From positions 248,001 to 312,000 of the forward strand of contig NZ_QQGY01000001.1 in the NCBI RefSeq assembly GCF_003490595.1: DNA of 64,000 nucleotides, written 5' to 3'. Both the position numbers and the translations under genes were made by a program. A model generated the notes under the pieces. That model was not told the origin of the DNA. It saw only the letters and a program-made list of their open reading frames with translations, and did not search any database. Within the stretch, counting starts at the first letter, position 1, and every line of letters begins with the position of its first letter. Origin of the DNA: Haemophilus haemolyticus_L (GTDB taxonomy: Bacteria > Pseudomonadota > Gammaproteobacteria > Enterobacterales > Pasteurellaceae). Positions 1-8,094 of the stretch are shown in pieces.

Positions 1-180
1 GTTGCTCAAAAGTATCAAATTATTTTCTATCGTAAACCCCGTTTTTACCATCCAAATAAGCTATTTATCACCGTATTATCTAGACAATTTCCTTTTCTTG
101 ACATACTTTTCAAATATTATTTTTTAACAGGATTTCTTGATAACTTTTCATTTGATATTGCCCCCTTAGGAAAACTGTAA
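1..180 (+). CDS. 3' end of an unidentified gene (partial)
   Basis: The first base lies in an open frame that runs 59 codons to a TAA at 178-180, so this is the C-terminal end of a gene that starts outside the window. The visible peptide is rich in aromatic and basic residues (for example YRKPRFYHPNK) and ends in IAPLGKL. I do not recognise a family. No terminator follows, and the next 200 bases hold no gene, so the fragment could also be decayed. Confidence 0.35.
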   Translation, partial: VAQKYQIIFYRKPRFYHPNKLFITVLSRQFPFLDILFKYYFLTGFLDNFSFDIAPLGKL

Positions 181-402
181 AATAGGTTTTGCCCCTCAAG
201 CCTTGCTACCATTTTCTACATATTTAAATTCACTTAGACCTATTCCCCACCTTTCATTAGTTCAACTTAGTCAGAATTTGTACGATTTATTGAGTATATG
301 GTCGATGATTTAGTTAAATTCTCACTATCAAAACTCTATGAGTTATTCAGTTTAGAGCAGTTTTAAACTCACTTTAAAACAATTAGTTAAGAGGAATTTA
401 AG
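181..402. other. AT-rich stretch with no recognisable gene
   Basis: No start codon followed by a usable reading frame is seen on either strand. It lies between a truncated gene end and a truncated transposase, so it is most likely decayed insertion-sequence or flanking material. Confidence 0.4.
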
Positions 403-555
403 TTAGTTATCTAGGATAGCCCGAAATTGTTTAATCCGGTCTCTCAAGATTATGTCAGTAAAATGAAAATATTTCTTTGTGAGAAAACGATTTTTACTGT
501 GTTGAAGATAAAAATCAATCACTTGTTGTTTGACGGATTGGGTATATTTAATCAT
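403..555 (-). pseudogene. Remnant of IS3-family (IS150-group) transposase OrfA
   Basis: A 50-codon frame begins MIKYTQSVKQQVIDFYLQHS and stops at 403-405. The start resembles the helix-turn-helix N-terminus of IS150-type OrfA proteins, in which a KxxVIxxYL segment is followed by a KxF recognition helix. A full OrfA is about 170 residues and is followed by OrfB; neither the rest of OrfA nor any OrfB is present. The adjacent 561-612 inverted repeat looks like the end of the same element. The family call is from pattern memory. Confidence 0.5.
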
Positions 556-560
556 AAAAA

Positions 561-612
561 AATCTGCACCTTTAATCAGTTGGGTGTTTCGTCCAACTTT
601 TAGGTGCAGATT
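561..612 (-). terminator. Inverted repeat: IS150-like end acting as udp terminator
   Basis: AATCTGCACC at 561-570 pairs with GGTGCAGATT at 603-612, with an inner GTTGG/CCAAC pairing. Read on the minus strand it follows udp by about 30 bases and ends in a run of T, so it has the form of a Rho-independent terminator. The CTGCACC...GTTGGACGA pattern resembles IS150-group ends. Confidence 0.6.
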
Positions 613-642
613 ACAAGGCTTTATTCTTTCAATTAAAAGACA

Positions 643-1401
643 TTAACTTAACAACGCCTGAGCAGCTGCGATCACAACAGACACAGCTTTTTCTTCCGTT
701 TGTTTCATTGTTGCTTCATTTGGAATTTCTTGCTGAGTGCGGTTTACAATCACGCCCGCAACCATCCCTGCACGTAAACCTAATGCACTACACATGGTAA
801 ACAATGTTGATGATTCCATTTCGTAGTTCATCACATTCAAATCTTGCCATTGTTTAAGTAGACCTTGGTAATCACGATATACTTTACCACTATAGGTATC
901 ATAACGCTCTTGACCTGGATAGAATGTATCAGATGATGCAGTTACGCCTACATAAGGCTCGATACCTTTTGCTTTTGCTGCATTATAAAGTGCGGTTGTA
1001 CATTCAAAGTTTGCTACAGCTGGATATTCTAATGGTGCGAAATGACGGCTTGCGCCATCTAAGCGAACAGAAGCGGTTGTGATAAGAACATCGCCTACAT
1101 TAATGTGCGGTTGAATCGCACCCGTTGTGCCAATACGTAAGAAAGTGCGAACACCAAGTTGAGCAAGTTCTTCCACACAAATTGATGTTGATGGCCCACC
1201 AATACCTGTAGAACATACCACAACAGGTTGTCCATTAAGATAACCTAACCATGAAGTAAATTCACGCGTGCTAGCAAGAAACTCTGGATTATCAAGTTGT
1301 TTCGCAATACGCTCACTGCGGGCAGGATCGCCAGGAACAATAGCTAGTGTTGCCCCTTTTAATTGGGATTTTGTTAGGTTTAGGTGGAATACGTCTGACA
1401 T
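643..1401 (-). CDS. udp: Uridine phosphorylase
   Basis: Cytosolic enzyme of pyrimidine salvage that splits uridine with phosphate into uracil and ribose-1-phosphate. The 252-residue protein has the PNP/UDP phosphorylase fold: the early phosphate-binding segment PGDPARSERIA, the GIGGPSTS loop, and the late segment NYEMESSTLF that contacts ribose. The frame is open upstream, but I start it at MSDVFHLNL (1401) because AAGGAG stands 7-8 bases before that ATG and the family begins there. It is a single gene with its own terminator at 561-612. Length is normal for the family. Confidence 0.95.
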   Translation of the reverse strand: MSDVFHLNLTKSQLKGATLAIVPGDPARSERIAKQLDNPEFLASTREFTSWLGYLNGQPVVVCSTGIGGPSTSICVEELAQLGVRTFLRIGTTGAIQPHINVGDVLITTASVRLDGASRHFAPLEYPAVANFECTTALYNAAKAKGIEPYVGVTASSDTFYPGQERYDTYSGKVYRDYQGLLKQWQDLNVMNYEMESSTLFTMCSALGLRAGMVAGVIVNRTQQEIPNEATMKQTEEKAVSVVIAAAQALLS

Positions 1402-1638
1402 AATAAATCTCCTTATTATCATTGAACGTGATGATTTCGCCCTTAGGAAAAATCTTGTTTTAAAGAAAAGAAATAAAACATTTTTAGAAAATTCTGTTTT
1501 CTCTTTCAAACATTTTCATTATTTCCTTTTCATTTTTCTGATAACGAATAATAAGTAAAAAAAGAAGTGCGGTCAAAAAGTTAAACGTTTTCGGTTATAA
1601 TTCCACGTAAATTTTTTCTAGAACAAGCGAAAAATAAA

Positions 1639-2295
1639 ATGAATGCAAAAATTTTAGTTATAAAAGTGGGACAAGTTGAAACCCTAACCTTTTCCGATGG
1701 AAGCCAGTATGAAAGCGCGATTCGTAAAAAAGTTGTGCCATCAGTAAAAATTCATTCTCTTGGTGCGGAAGGAAACGATGTTGGTTTGAAAAAACATCAT
1801 GGTGGTGTAGATAAATCTCTCTTTTTTATGTCGGTCGATTCTTTTAATAAATTAAATGCTTTATTAAATAAAGATTTTTCTTATATGGATACTGCTACAT
1901 ACGGAGAGAATTTTGTCGTGTCAGGCTTGAATGAAGACAATGTCTGCATTGGCGATCGCTATCAAATCGGCTCAACCATTTTAGAAGTATCTCAGCCACG
2001 TAAACCTTGTGAGCGTTTATCCAAAAATACGGAAAACGAAGAGACTCGCGATATTGTTTATCAAACCGGGCTCAGTGGCTGGTATGTTCGCGTCATTGAA
2101 ACGGGAGAAATTAGACAAGGTGATGAATTGAAATTGCTCGCGCGCCCTTATCCGCAAGTAACAATTCGCCATTTAAATCGCTTGTTATCTGCACCCGAAA
2201 ATGAAGCAGAACTAGAAGCGGCATTAGATATTGAAGTATTAGCTGAAGCCTTTAAACGCTCAATTCGATCGCAAGTATCAAAATTCAAACAATAG
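1639..2295 (+). CDS. MOSC domain protein, YiiM-like
   Basis: A 218-residue protein matching the YiiM group of MOSC (molybdenum cofactor sulfurase C-terminal) proteins. Visible hallmarks are the GAEGNDVGLKKHHGGVDKS segment and a single candidate active cysteine in SQPRKPCERL. E. coli YiiM uses molybdenum cofactor and protects against N-hydroxylated base analogues; the same role here is inference. It probably forms an operon with the next two genes (gap of 8 bases, then a 4-base overlap). An uptake signal at 1566-1574 lies in its upstream region. Confidence 0.85.
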   Translation: MNAKILVIKVGQVETLTFSDGSQYESAIRKKVVPSVKIHSLGAEGNDVGLKKHHGGVDKSLFFMSVDSFNKLNALLNKDFSYMDTATYGENFVVSGLNEDNVCIGDRYQIGSTILEVSQPRKPCERLSKNTENEETRDIVYQTGLSGWYVRVIETGEIRQGDELKLLARPYPQVTIRHLNRLLSAPENEAELEAALDIEVLAEAFKRSIRSQVSKFKQ

Positions 2296-2303
2296 GGATA
2301 AAT

Positions 2304-2786
2304 ATGTCAGAAATTTCAACCGCACTTTCAGAAGACTGTCCATGCCAATCTGGTCATCAGTACGCAGATTGTTGTGGCAAATTTCATTTGAGACAATCGT
2401 TTCCCGAGACGGCAGAACAACTCATGCGTTCACGTTATACCGCTTATGTTTTAAAAAATATACCTTATATTGTTGCAACAACTGTGCCAAGCCAACAAAC
2501 TTTATTAGAGACTCATCTATTGCAAGAATGGGCTGACAATACTACATGGCTAGGGTTAGAAATCCTAAAAACAGAAAATCTCACAAAAACTCAAAGTGCG
2601 GTGGAATTTAAAGCTATTTTTCAAGGCGAAGAGAGAGTACTAGCTCATGAAGAACGGTCAATTTTTGTGAAAATTGAAAACCGTTGGTATTTTGTGGATC
2701 CGACCGTATCCTTGCCTACAATGAAACAACCTTGTGTATGTGGTTCTGGTAAAAAATTTAAACATTGCTGTGGGGAATTTTTATGA
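2304..2786 (+). CDS. YchJ-like SEC-C motif protein (UPF0225)
   Basis: A 160-residue cytosolic protein with a zinc-binding SEC-C motif at each end: CPCQSGHQYADCC near residue 12 and CVCGSGKKFKHCC at the C-terminus, with an NTF2-like middle section. That arrangement defines the YchJ family, whose function is not established; SEC-C motifs bind zinc and occur in SecA and ribosome-linked proteins. The TGA stop overlaps the ATG of the next gene, so translation is probably coupled. An uptake signal lies inside the gene near 2594. Confidence 0.85.
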   Translation: MSEISTALSEDCPCQSGHQYADCCGKFHLRQSFPETAEQLMRSRYTAYVLKNIPYIVATTVPSQQTLLETHLLQEWADNTTWLGLEILKTENLTKTQSAVEFKAIFQGEERVLAHEERSIFVKIENRWYFVDPTVSLPTMKQPCVCGSGKKFKHCCGEFL

Positions 2787-3580
2787 TTTTATTGAAACAA
2801 TTTAGCCAGCTCTTTTGGAAACGTTTTTCAGAAAATAAACTCAACCAAGCTGCTGGCGCACTAACTTACAGCACGATGCTTGCTATCGTACCAATGGTGA
2901 TGGTGATTTTTTCTATATTCTCTGCATTTCCTGTATTCAATGAAGTGACAGGAGAACTGAAAGAAATGATTTTCACCAATTTTGCGCCATCGGCAAGTGA
3001 TATGGTGGGCGAATATATCGATCAATTCGTATCAAACTCAAAGAAAATGAGTGCGGTGGGAATTGTGAGTTTAATTGCCGTTGCCTTGATGCTAATTAAT
3101 AACATCGACCGAACCCTCAACAGCATTTGGCATGATACAAGTGTTCGCCCTATTTTTACCTCTTTCGCGATTTACTGGATGATTCTGACTTTTGGACCTC
3201 TCGTTATAGGTACAAGTATAGGGATTAGCTCTTATATAAAAGTGATGTTTGAACAATCAGAAACACTTTCACTCGGCGTGAAATTGCTAAGTTTACTCCC
3301 GTTCTTTTTCACATGGTTTATTTTCACATTGATTTATACCATCGTGCCAAATAAGAAAGTGGATATCAGATATTCCGCTTGTGGTGCGCTTATTGCCGCG
3401 ATCTTCTTTACACTCGGTAAACAAGCCTTTACTTGGTACATTACCACATTCCCTTCTTATCAACTAATCTATGGCGCAATGGCAACATTACCGATTATGC
3501 TATTGTGGATTCAGATTAGCTGGCTAGTTGTGTTGGTCGGGGCTCAATTATCTGAAGTATTAGGTGAGTTAAAAGAATAA
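2783..3580 (+). CDS. YihY/BrkB-family inner-membrane protein (formerly 'RNase BN')
   Basis: A 265-residue polytopic membrane protein with about six hydrophobic segments. The family motif NQAAGALTYSTMLAIVPM is near the N-terminus and a YGAMATLPIMLLWI helix near the end. It belongs to the YihY family, once misassigned as ribonuclease BN; its role is unknown. I start at the ATG overlapping the upstream stop codon rather than at an in-frame TTG 18 bases earlier. It is the last gene of a three-gene run, and a strong hairpin follows. Confidence 0.85.
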   Translation: MILLKQFSQLFWKRFSENKLNQAAGALTYSTMLAIVPMVMVIFSIFSAFPVFNEVTGELKEMIFTNFAPSASDMVGEYIDQFVSNSKKMSAVGIVSLIAVALMLINNIDRTLNSIWHDTSVRPIFTSFAIYWMILTFGPLVIGTSIGISSYIKVMFEQSETLSLGVKLLSLLPFFFTWFIFTLIYTIVPNKKVDIRYSACGALIAAIFFTLGKQAFTWYITTFPSYQLIYGAMATLPIMLLWIQISWLVVLVGAQLSEVLGELKE

Positions 3581-3587
3581 AAATGGA

Positions 3588-3613
3588 AAGACCGATTTAT
3601 CAACATCGGTCTT
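3588..3613. terminator. Bidirectional Rho-independent terminator
   Basis: AAGACCGAT and ATCGGTCTT pair around an 8-base loop. The repeat is T-rich on its right and A-rich on its left, so it can end both the yihY-like operon and the convergent phosphoethanolamine transferase gene. Confidence 0.8.
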
Positions 3614-3623
3614 TTTTATTTAG

Positions 3624-5279
3624 CTATTTTGCAATTTTTAAGGTTTGATAGAGGTAATGACGATAGTCATTCACAAATGCAGGATTAGAAGAATCTTCCA
3701 ATTTTCCGTTACTTAGTTTACACATTGCCATATTCGCTTTCATAAATTCATCTTCTGCTGATAATCCAGCTACATTCATCAAGACACTTCCGGCAAAAGC
3801 AAGATCTAAAAAATGTTGTTCTTGCTTAAATTGGCTCGCACAATTACTTCTTACAACGAATTGCGTCACATAATCGGGCTGTGCATAATCTCCTTTCTTC
3901 GGAGGGATAACATTATCAAATGCTACTTGGTGATCACCGAAATACCCTAGAACAAAAGGCTTTTTACGTTCATGTAAATAGTTATTCATTCCTTCAATCG
4001 CATCATTCAAGGCGACAATACGTTGAGTATAATCATTCAATGCAGAAATACTTTTAGCCCCTAAATTAGGCATTTGAAGATTAAATGTATTTTCCATGCC
4101 CAATTCATATGGACCATGTTCTCGCATAGTCAATACATAAACAAACATTGGCTGATCTACATTTTCTAACACCGGATGCTGCTTTTCCAAAATCATTCGG
4201 GTGTACGTCATCATTTCTTCACTACTAATATCCCAAAGATTTTTACTGATAGGCGCAGGATAACCAAGATCTTGCGGCTGTAACATCAAATCAAAACCGA
4301 AATGATCATAAGCGGATTTCGCATTGTAGTTACCTTTTGTAAAAGGCGACAAAGCAACACAAAAATATCCTTGGGCTTTTAGATTTTTCACTAAGCCTGA
4401 TTGCAAGTGCGGTACAACAGAATAAAAAACGCCACTTGCTAACGCGCCAAAATCGGTCGAAGGCACACCGGCTAAAAAAGCAAATTCTGATTTCCACGTT
4501 GCGCCAGCAAAAGTATGTACACGCAACGGCGAAGCAAATACTGTATCACTTTGAGGCTCAAACATAGAAAGTGGTGGAATAGATTGCTGACTAAAAGCAA
4601 ATTGATGAGGGTTTAGCGTGGATTCCATTAATGTTACAACAATATCGGGTTTTGTTTCAGATACCTTGTTTGTATCAGATGAAAGTGCGGTCATTTTTTC
4701 AATAAAATTTTGGCTATTGCCATCAAAATTTGGCACTTTGAAAAAAATACCGCGGCAAGACATTGGTAAATTCAAAAATACATCACGCCCGTCATCAGGC
4801 AAAGAATCTAACCAAACTTGCACCGCACTTGGCTTTTTAGAATAATGCCACATCAAGCTAAAGCTAACGATAAACAATAACGCCCCAATACTATTACCTA
4901 ATATCCCTAAAGACTCGACATCATTAAAACCAAAAATCGCATAACCTAATAACGCAATTAGCCCAATAACGCCAAACAATGCACCTTTATAATGAATTAA
5001 GGTTTCCCAATTTCGCCAATCCACCACAAGAAAGAAATCTGAAATTAACAAAGGCTGTTTGTAATAATGAATTTTTAAACGGTGAAATAACATCAGCACA
5101 ACAAAAAGCACAGATGAAAAATTTAAAGCACGTTGCCATTGGCCGGAAACCATAAGCATGCCACCAAATAAAAAAGTAAAAAGCGTAATAGCAAAGAAAT
5201 AAGTCCAACGATAATGGGAGTTTACGATAAAAATTACTGCCGCAATCGTGAATAAAGCTAAGAAAATATAAGCGATCAT
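3624..5279 (-). CDS. lpt6: LPS inner-core phosphoethanolamine transferase (sulfatase superfamily)
   Basis: A 551-residue inner-membrane enzyme. The first 150 residues hold four to five membrane segments, followed by a periplasmic alkaline-phosphatase/sulfatase domain. Visible catalytic parts are the VVTLMEST metal-binding strand, the FAGATWKSEFAFLAG segment carrying the likely nucleophilic threonine, MREHGPYE, and GYFGDHQ with the distal metal-binding Asp and His. The family transfers phosphoethanolamine or phosphoglycerol head groups. I recall the H. influenzae gene beside gltX as lpt6, which decorates inner-core heptose. The biochemical call is firm at family level; the exact acceptor is knowledge-based, not visible. 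Confidence 0.75.
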   Translation of the reverse strand: MIAYIFLALFTIAAVIFIVNSHYRWTYFFAITLFTFLFGGMLMVSGQWQRALNFSSVLFVVLMLFHRLKIHYYKQPLLISDFFLVVDWRNWETLIHYKGALFGVIGLIALLGYAIFGFNDVESLGILGNSIGALLFIVSFSLMWHYSKKPSAVQVWLDSLPDDGRDVFLNLPMSCRGIFFKVPNFDGNSQNFIEKMTALSSDTNKVSETKPDIVVTLMESTLNPHQFAFSQQSIPPLSMFEPQSDTVFASPLRVHTFAGATWKSEFAFLAGVPSTDFGALASGVFYSVVPHLQSGLVKNLKAQGYFCVALSPFTKGNYNAKSAYDHFGFDLMLQPQDLGYPAPISKNLWDISSEEMMTYTRMILEKQHPVLENVDQPMFVYVLTMREHGPYELGMENTFNLQMPNLGAKSISALNDYTQRIVALNDAIEGMNNYLHERKKPFVLGYFGDHQVAFDNVIPPKKGDYAQPDYVTQFVVRSNCASQFKQEQHFLDLAFAGSVLMNVAGLSAEDEFMKANMAMCKLSNGKLEDSSNPAFVNDYRHYLYQTLKIAK

Positions 5280-5400
5280 GAATTTTCCCTATGATGCATA
5301 ACAGACTAAAATGAGACGTGAGAATATCTGCGCACTTTATCATGTAAACGTAATAGATTGAACGGGAAAAGAAAATTATTTGGATAATTTGGAAATAAAG

Positions 5401-5476
5401 TGGTGGGCGATACCGGTCTCGAACCAGTGACCCCCTCCTTGTAAGGGAGGTGCTCTCCCAACTGAGCTAATCGCCC
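5401..5476 (-). tRNA. tRNA-Val (anticodon UAC), copy 1
   Basis: A 76-nt cloverleaf read on the minus strand: acceptor stem GGGCGAT/ATCGCCC, TTCGA T-loop, anticodon loop centred on TAC, and an encoded 3' CCA. It is the most downstream of four identical genes. Confidence 0.97.
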
Positions 5477-5528
5477 GATAATATTAAGGCAAAACCCTAA
5501 ATTTTCGGTTTATTTAAACACTTTTAAG

Positions 5529-5604
5529 TGGTGGGCGATACCGGTCTCGAACCAGTGACCCCCTCCTTGTAAGGGAGGTGCTCTCCCAACTGAGCTAATC
5601 GCCC
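5529..5604 (-). tRNA. tRNA-Val (anticodon UAC), copy 2
   Basis: Identical in sequence to copy 1, including the encoded CCA, and separated from it by 52 bases. Confidence 0.97.
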
Positions 5605-5662
5605 ACTAGAAAGCGTTTAAATATAAAGGGAAAGTTTGAGCGGAAAGGACACTTTAGAAAAG

Positions 5663-5738
5663 TGGTGGGCGATACCGGTCTCGAACCAGTGACCCCCTCC
5701 TTGTAAGGGAGGTGCTCTCCCAACTGAGCTAATCGCCC
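5663..5738 (-). tRNA. tRNA-Val (anticodon UAC), copy 3
   Basis: Identical to the other copies, with a 58-base spacer before copy 2. The short spacers suggest one multi-tRNA transcript. Confidence 0.97.
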
Positions 5739-5781
5739 GCTAGGTCAAACTTAGTAACATTAAGAACACTTTTTAGAGAAG

Positions 5782-5857
5782 TGGTGGGCGATACCGGTCT
5801 CGAACCAGTGACCCCCTCCTTGTAAGGGAGGTGCTCTCCCAACTGAGCTAATCGCCC
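5782..5857 (-). tRNA. tRNA-Val (anticodon UAC), copy 4
   Basis: The promoter-proximal member of the array, identical to the others. The 170 bases between it and gltX must hold divergent promoters for the array and gltX. Confidence 0.97.
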
Positions 5858-6027
5858 TTAATGTTGTGGGTTGGCATTATAGGGAGAATGCATTTTCAGT
5901 CAATACCTTTTTATTAAATTTTGTTTAATTGTCGTAAAAATAAGCATAAAATCCGCTTTTTTATTTAGAAGTAAAACAAGTCGTAGTAGAATAACGACTA
6001 ATATTTTATTGAAGATAGGTTATAAAA

Positions 6028-7470
6028 ATGAAACTAGATGCCCCTTTTAATTTAGATCCAAATGTAAAAGTGCGTACTCGTTTTGCTCCTAGTCCTACGG
6101 GTTATTTGCATGTAGGTGGCGCACGTACCGCACTTTATTCTTGGTTATACGCAAAACATAATAACGGCGAATTTGTATTACGAATTGAAGACACTGATTT
6201 AGAGCGTTCAACACCTGAAGCAACAGCTGTAATTATTGAAGGTATGGAATGGTTAAATCTTCCGTGGGAACATGGCCCTTATTATCAAACTAAACGCTTT
6301 GATCGTTATAACCAAGTGATCGATGAAATGATTGAACAAGGCTTAGCATATCGTTGTTATTGTACTAAAGAACGCTTAGAAGAACTTCGTCATACTCAAG
6401 AACAAAATAAAGAAAAACCACGTTATGACCGTCACTGCTTACACGATCACAACCATTCACCTGATGAACCCCACGTTGTACGTTTTAAAAATCCAACTGA
6501 AGGCTCAGTAGTATTTGATGATGCCGTACGTGGCCGTATTGAAATCAGCAACAGTGAGCTTGATGATCTTATTATTCGTCGCACTGACGGTTCACCAACT
6601 TATAACTTCTGCGTAGTCGTGGATGACTGGGACATGGGCATCACTCATGTGGTACGTGGCGAAGATCATATCAACAACACGCCACGTCAAATTAACATTT
6701 TAAAAGCCATTGGAGCCCCAATTCCAACCTATGCGCACGTTTCCATGATTAATGGAGATGATGGCCAAAAACTCTCTAAACGACATGGTGCAGTGAGCGT
6801 AATGCAATATCGTGATGATGGTTACTTACCGGAAGCTTTAATCAACTATCTTGTGCGTTTAGGCTGGGGACATGGCGACCAAGAAATTTTCAGTCGCGAA
6901 GAAATGATCAATTATTTTGAATTAGATCACGTTAGCAAATCAGCTAGCGCATTCAATACTGAAAAATTACAATGGTTGAATCAACATTATATCCGTGAAT
7001 TACCGCCAGAATATGTGGCTAAACATCTTGAATGGCATTACAGAGATCAAGGCATTGATACAACCAATGGTCCTGCATTAACTGAAATAGTCTCCATGCT
7101 TGCGGAACGTTGCAAAACCTTAAAAGAAATGGCAAGTTCAAGTCGCTACTTCTTTGAAGAGTTTGAAACCTTTGATGAAGCCGCAGCGAAAAAACATTTC
7201 AAAGGCAATGCTGCTGAAGCGCTTGCAAAAGTGAAAGAAAAATTAACCGCACTTTCTAGCTGGGATTTACATTCTACTCACGAAGCGATTGAGCAAACGG
7301 CTGCTGAACTAGAAGTGGGCATGGGTAAAGTTGGCATGCCATTACGTGTCGCTGTGACAGGTTCTGGTCAATCTCCATCAATGGATGTTACCCTAGTCGG
7401 TATCGGTAGAGATCGCGTACTTGCGCGTATTCAGCGTGCTATTGATTTTATTCATGCACAAAACGCTTAA
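6028..7470 (+). CDS. gltX: Glutamyl-tRNA synthetase
   Basis: Class I aminoacyl-tRNA synthetase that charges tRNA-Glu with glutamate in the cytosol. The 480-residue protein shows the HIGH-type ATP site in APSPTGYLHVGGART near residue 22 and the KMSKS-type loop in GQKLSKRHG near residue 250. An IEDTD segment and GEDHINNTPRQ lie between. A helical anticodon-binding domain fills the C-terminal third. The length is normal. It is transcribed on its own, opposite to the tRNA-Val array. Confidence 0.98.
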   Translation: MKLDAPFNLDPNVKVRTRFAPSPTGYLHVGGARTALYSWLYAKHNNGEFVLRIEDTDLERSTPEATAVIIEGMEWLNLPWEHGPYYQTKRFDRYNQVIDEMIEQGLAYRCYCTKERLEELRHTQEQNKEKPRYDRHCLHDHNHSPDEPHVVRFKNPTEGSVVFDDAVRGRIEISNSELDDLIIRRTDGSPTYNFCVVVDDWDMGITHVVRGEDHINNTPRQINILKAIGAPIPTYAHVSMINGDDGQKLSKRHGAVSVMQYRDDGYLPEALINYLVRLGWGHGDQEIFSREEMINYFELDHVSKSASAFNTEKLQWLNQHYIRELPPEYVAKHLEWHYRDQGIDTTNGPALTEIVSMLAERCKTLKEMASSSRYFFEEFETFDEAAAKKHFKGNAAEALAKVKEKLTALSSWDLHSTHEAIEQTAAELEVGMGKVGMPLRVAVTGSGQSPSMDVTLVGIGRDRVLARIQRAIDFIHAQNA

Positions 7471-7549
7471 TATTTAATCGGATAACAAACGCATAATAAA
7501 ATCGTATTGACAGCCACATAGTCAAATTTTATCATGTTGCTGTCTTTTA

Positions 7550-7626
<77 letters not shown>

Positions 7627-7661
7627 AATTCTAATTCTATATAGTATGATATAGTCCGATA

Positions 7662-7696
7662 AAGCCTTGATATATAATGTATCAAGGCTTTTTTGT
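7662..7696 (+). terminator. Terminator of tRNA-Ala
   Basis: AAGCCTTGATA pairs perfectly with TATCAAGGCTT around a 7-base loop and is followed by six T. The right arm and T-run are repeated at 7920-7934. Confidence 0.85.
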
Positions 7697-7864
7697 TGTT
7701 CTAATAAGTCCGATAGAAACTGACCAAATCCACAAATTTTAGTAACACTAATAGTAACACCATGGTATGATAGACTCATATAGTGTTACTAAATCACTTA
7801 TAACTCAATGATTTATAAAATAAATTTCTAATATTTTAGTGTTACTTCATTTTGGAGGTATCTA

Positions 7865-7921
7865 ATGGCAAGAAGAACAACCCACCAGTTTATAAGAAAG
7901 CCTTGGAATTTTAAATTTTAA
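7865..7921 (+). pseudogene. Start of a lost gene, possibly a P4-type integrase
   Basis: An ATG 6 bases after GGAGGT opens an 18-codon frame beginning MARRTTHQ. Many tRNA-targeting tyrosine recombinases of the P4 type begin MARRT or similar. After eight codons the sequence turns into terminator-like DNA, as expected if a deletion removed the gene. The peptide is too short for proof. Confidence 0.35.
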
Positions 7922-7930
7922 GGCTTTTTT
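7898..7930 (+). terminator. Second copy of a tRNA-type terminator
   Basis: AAGCCTT pairs with AAGGCTT around a 15-base AT-rich loop and is followed by six T. It shares the right arm plus TTTTTTGTTG with the tRNA-Ala terminator. Confidence 0.55.
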
Positions 7931-8094
7931 GTTGCATTATAAAACCAATAAAAATACATCTAATCTCAAAACTCCGTCACCTTGCATAGTTTTTTTTGAT
8001 TGATTTGATAGATTTCAATCGTTAAAACCTTTTTGTATGATGTTCACGAAATTTATTTCAACCCTACTTATTTCATACATACAAGGAGTTAATA

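Larger units (their letters stand above)
7699..7934 (+). other. Relic of an integrative element behind tRNA-Ala
   Basis: The segment between two exact 15-base direct repeats (7684-7698 and 7920-7934) contains four copies of an 8-base word, AGTAACAC twice and its complement GTGTTACT twice, between 7741 and 7847. A strong Shine-Dalgarno (GGAGGT) and an ATG with a short frame follow. Clustered short repeats before a gene start next to a tRNA fit integrase arm sites and promoter. The body of the element is gone. This reading is inference. Confidence 0.45.

Noticed and set aside
8000..8050. OxyR operator before the catalase gene
   Set aside because: Only one ATAG half-site is seen; the spaced pattern of four half-sites is absent.
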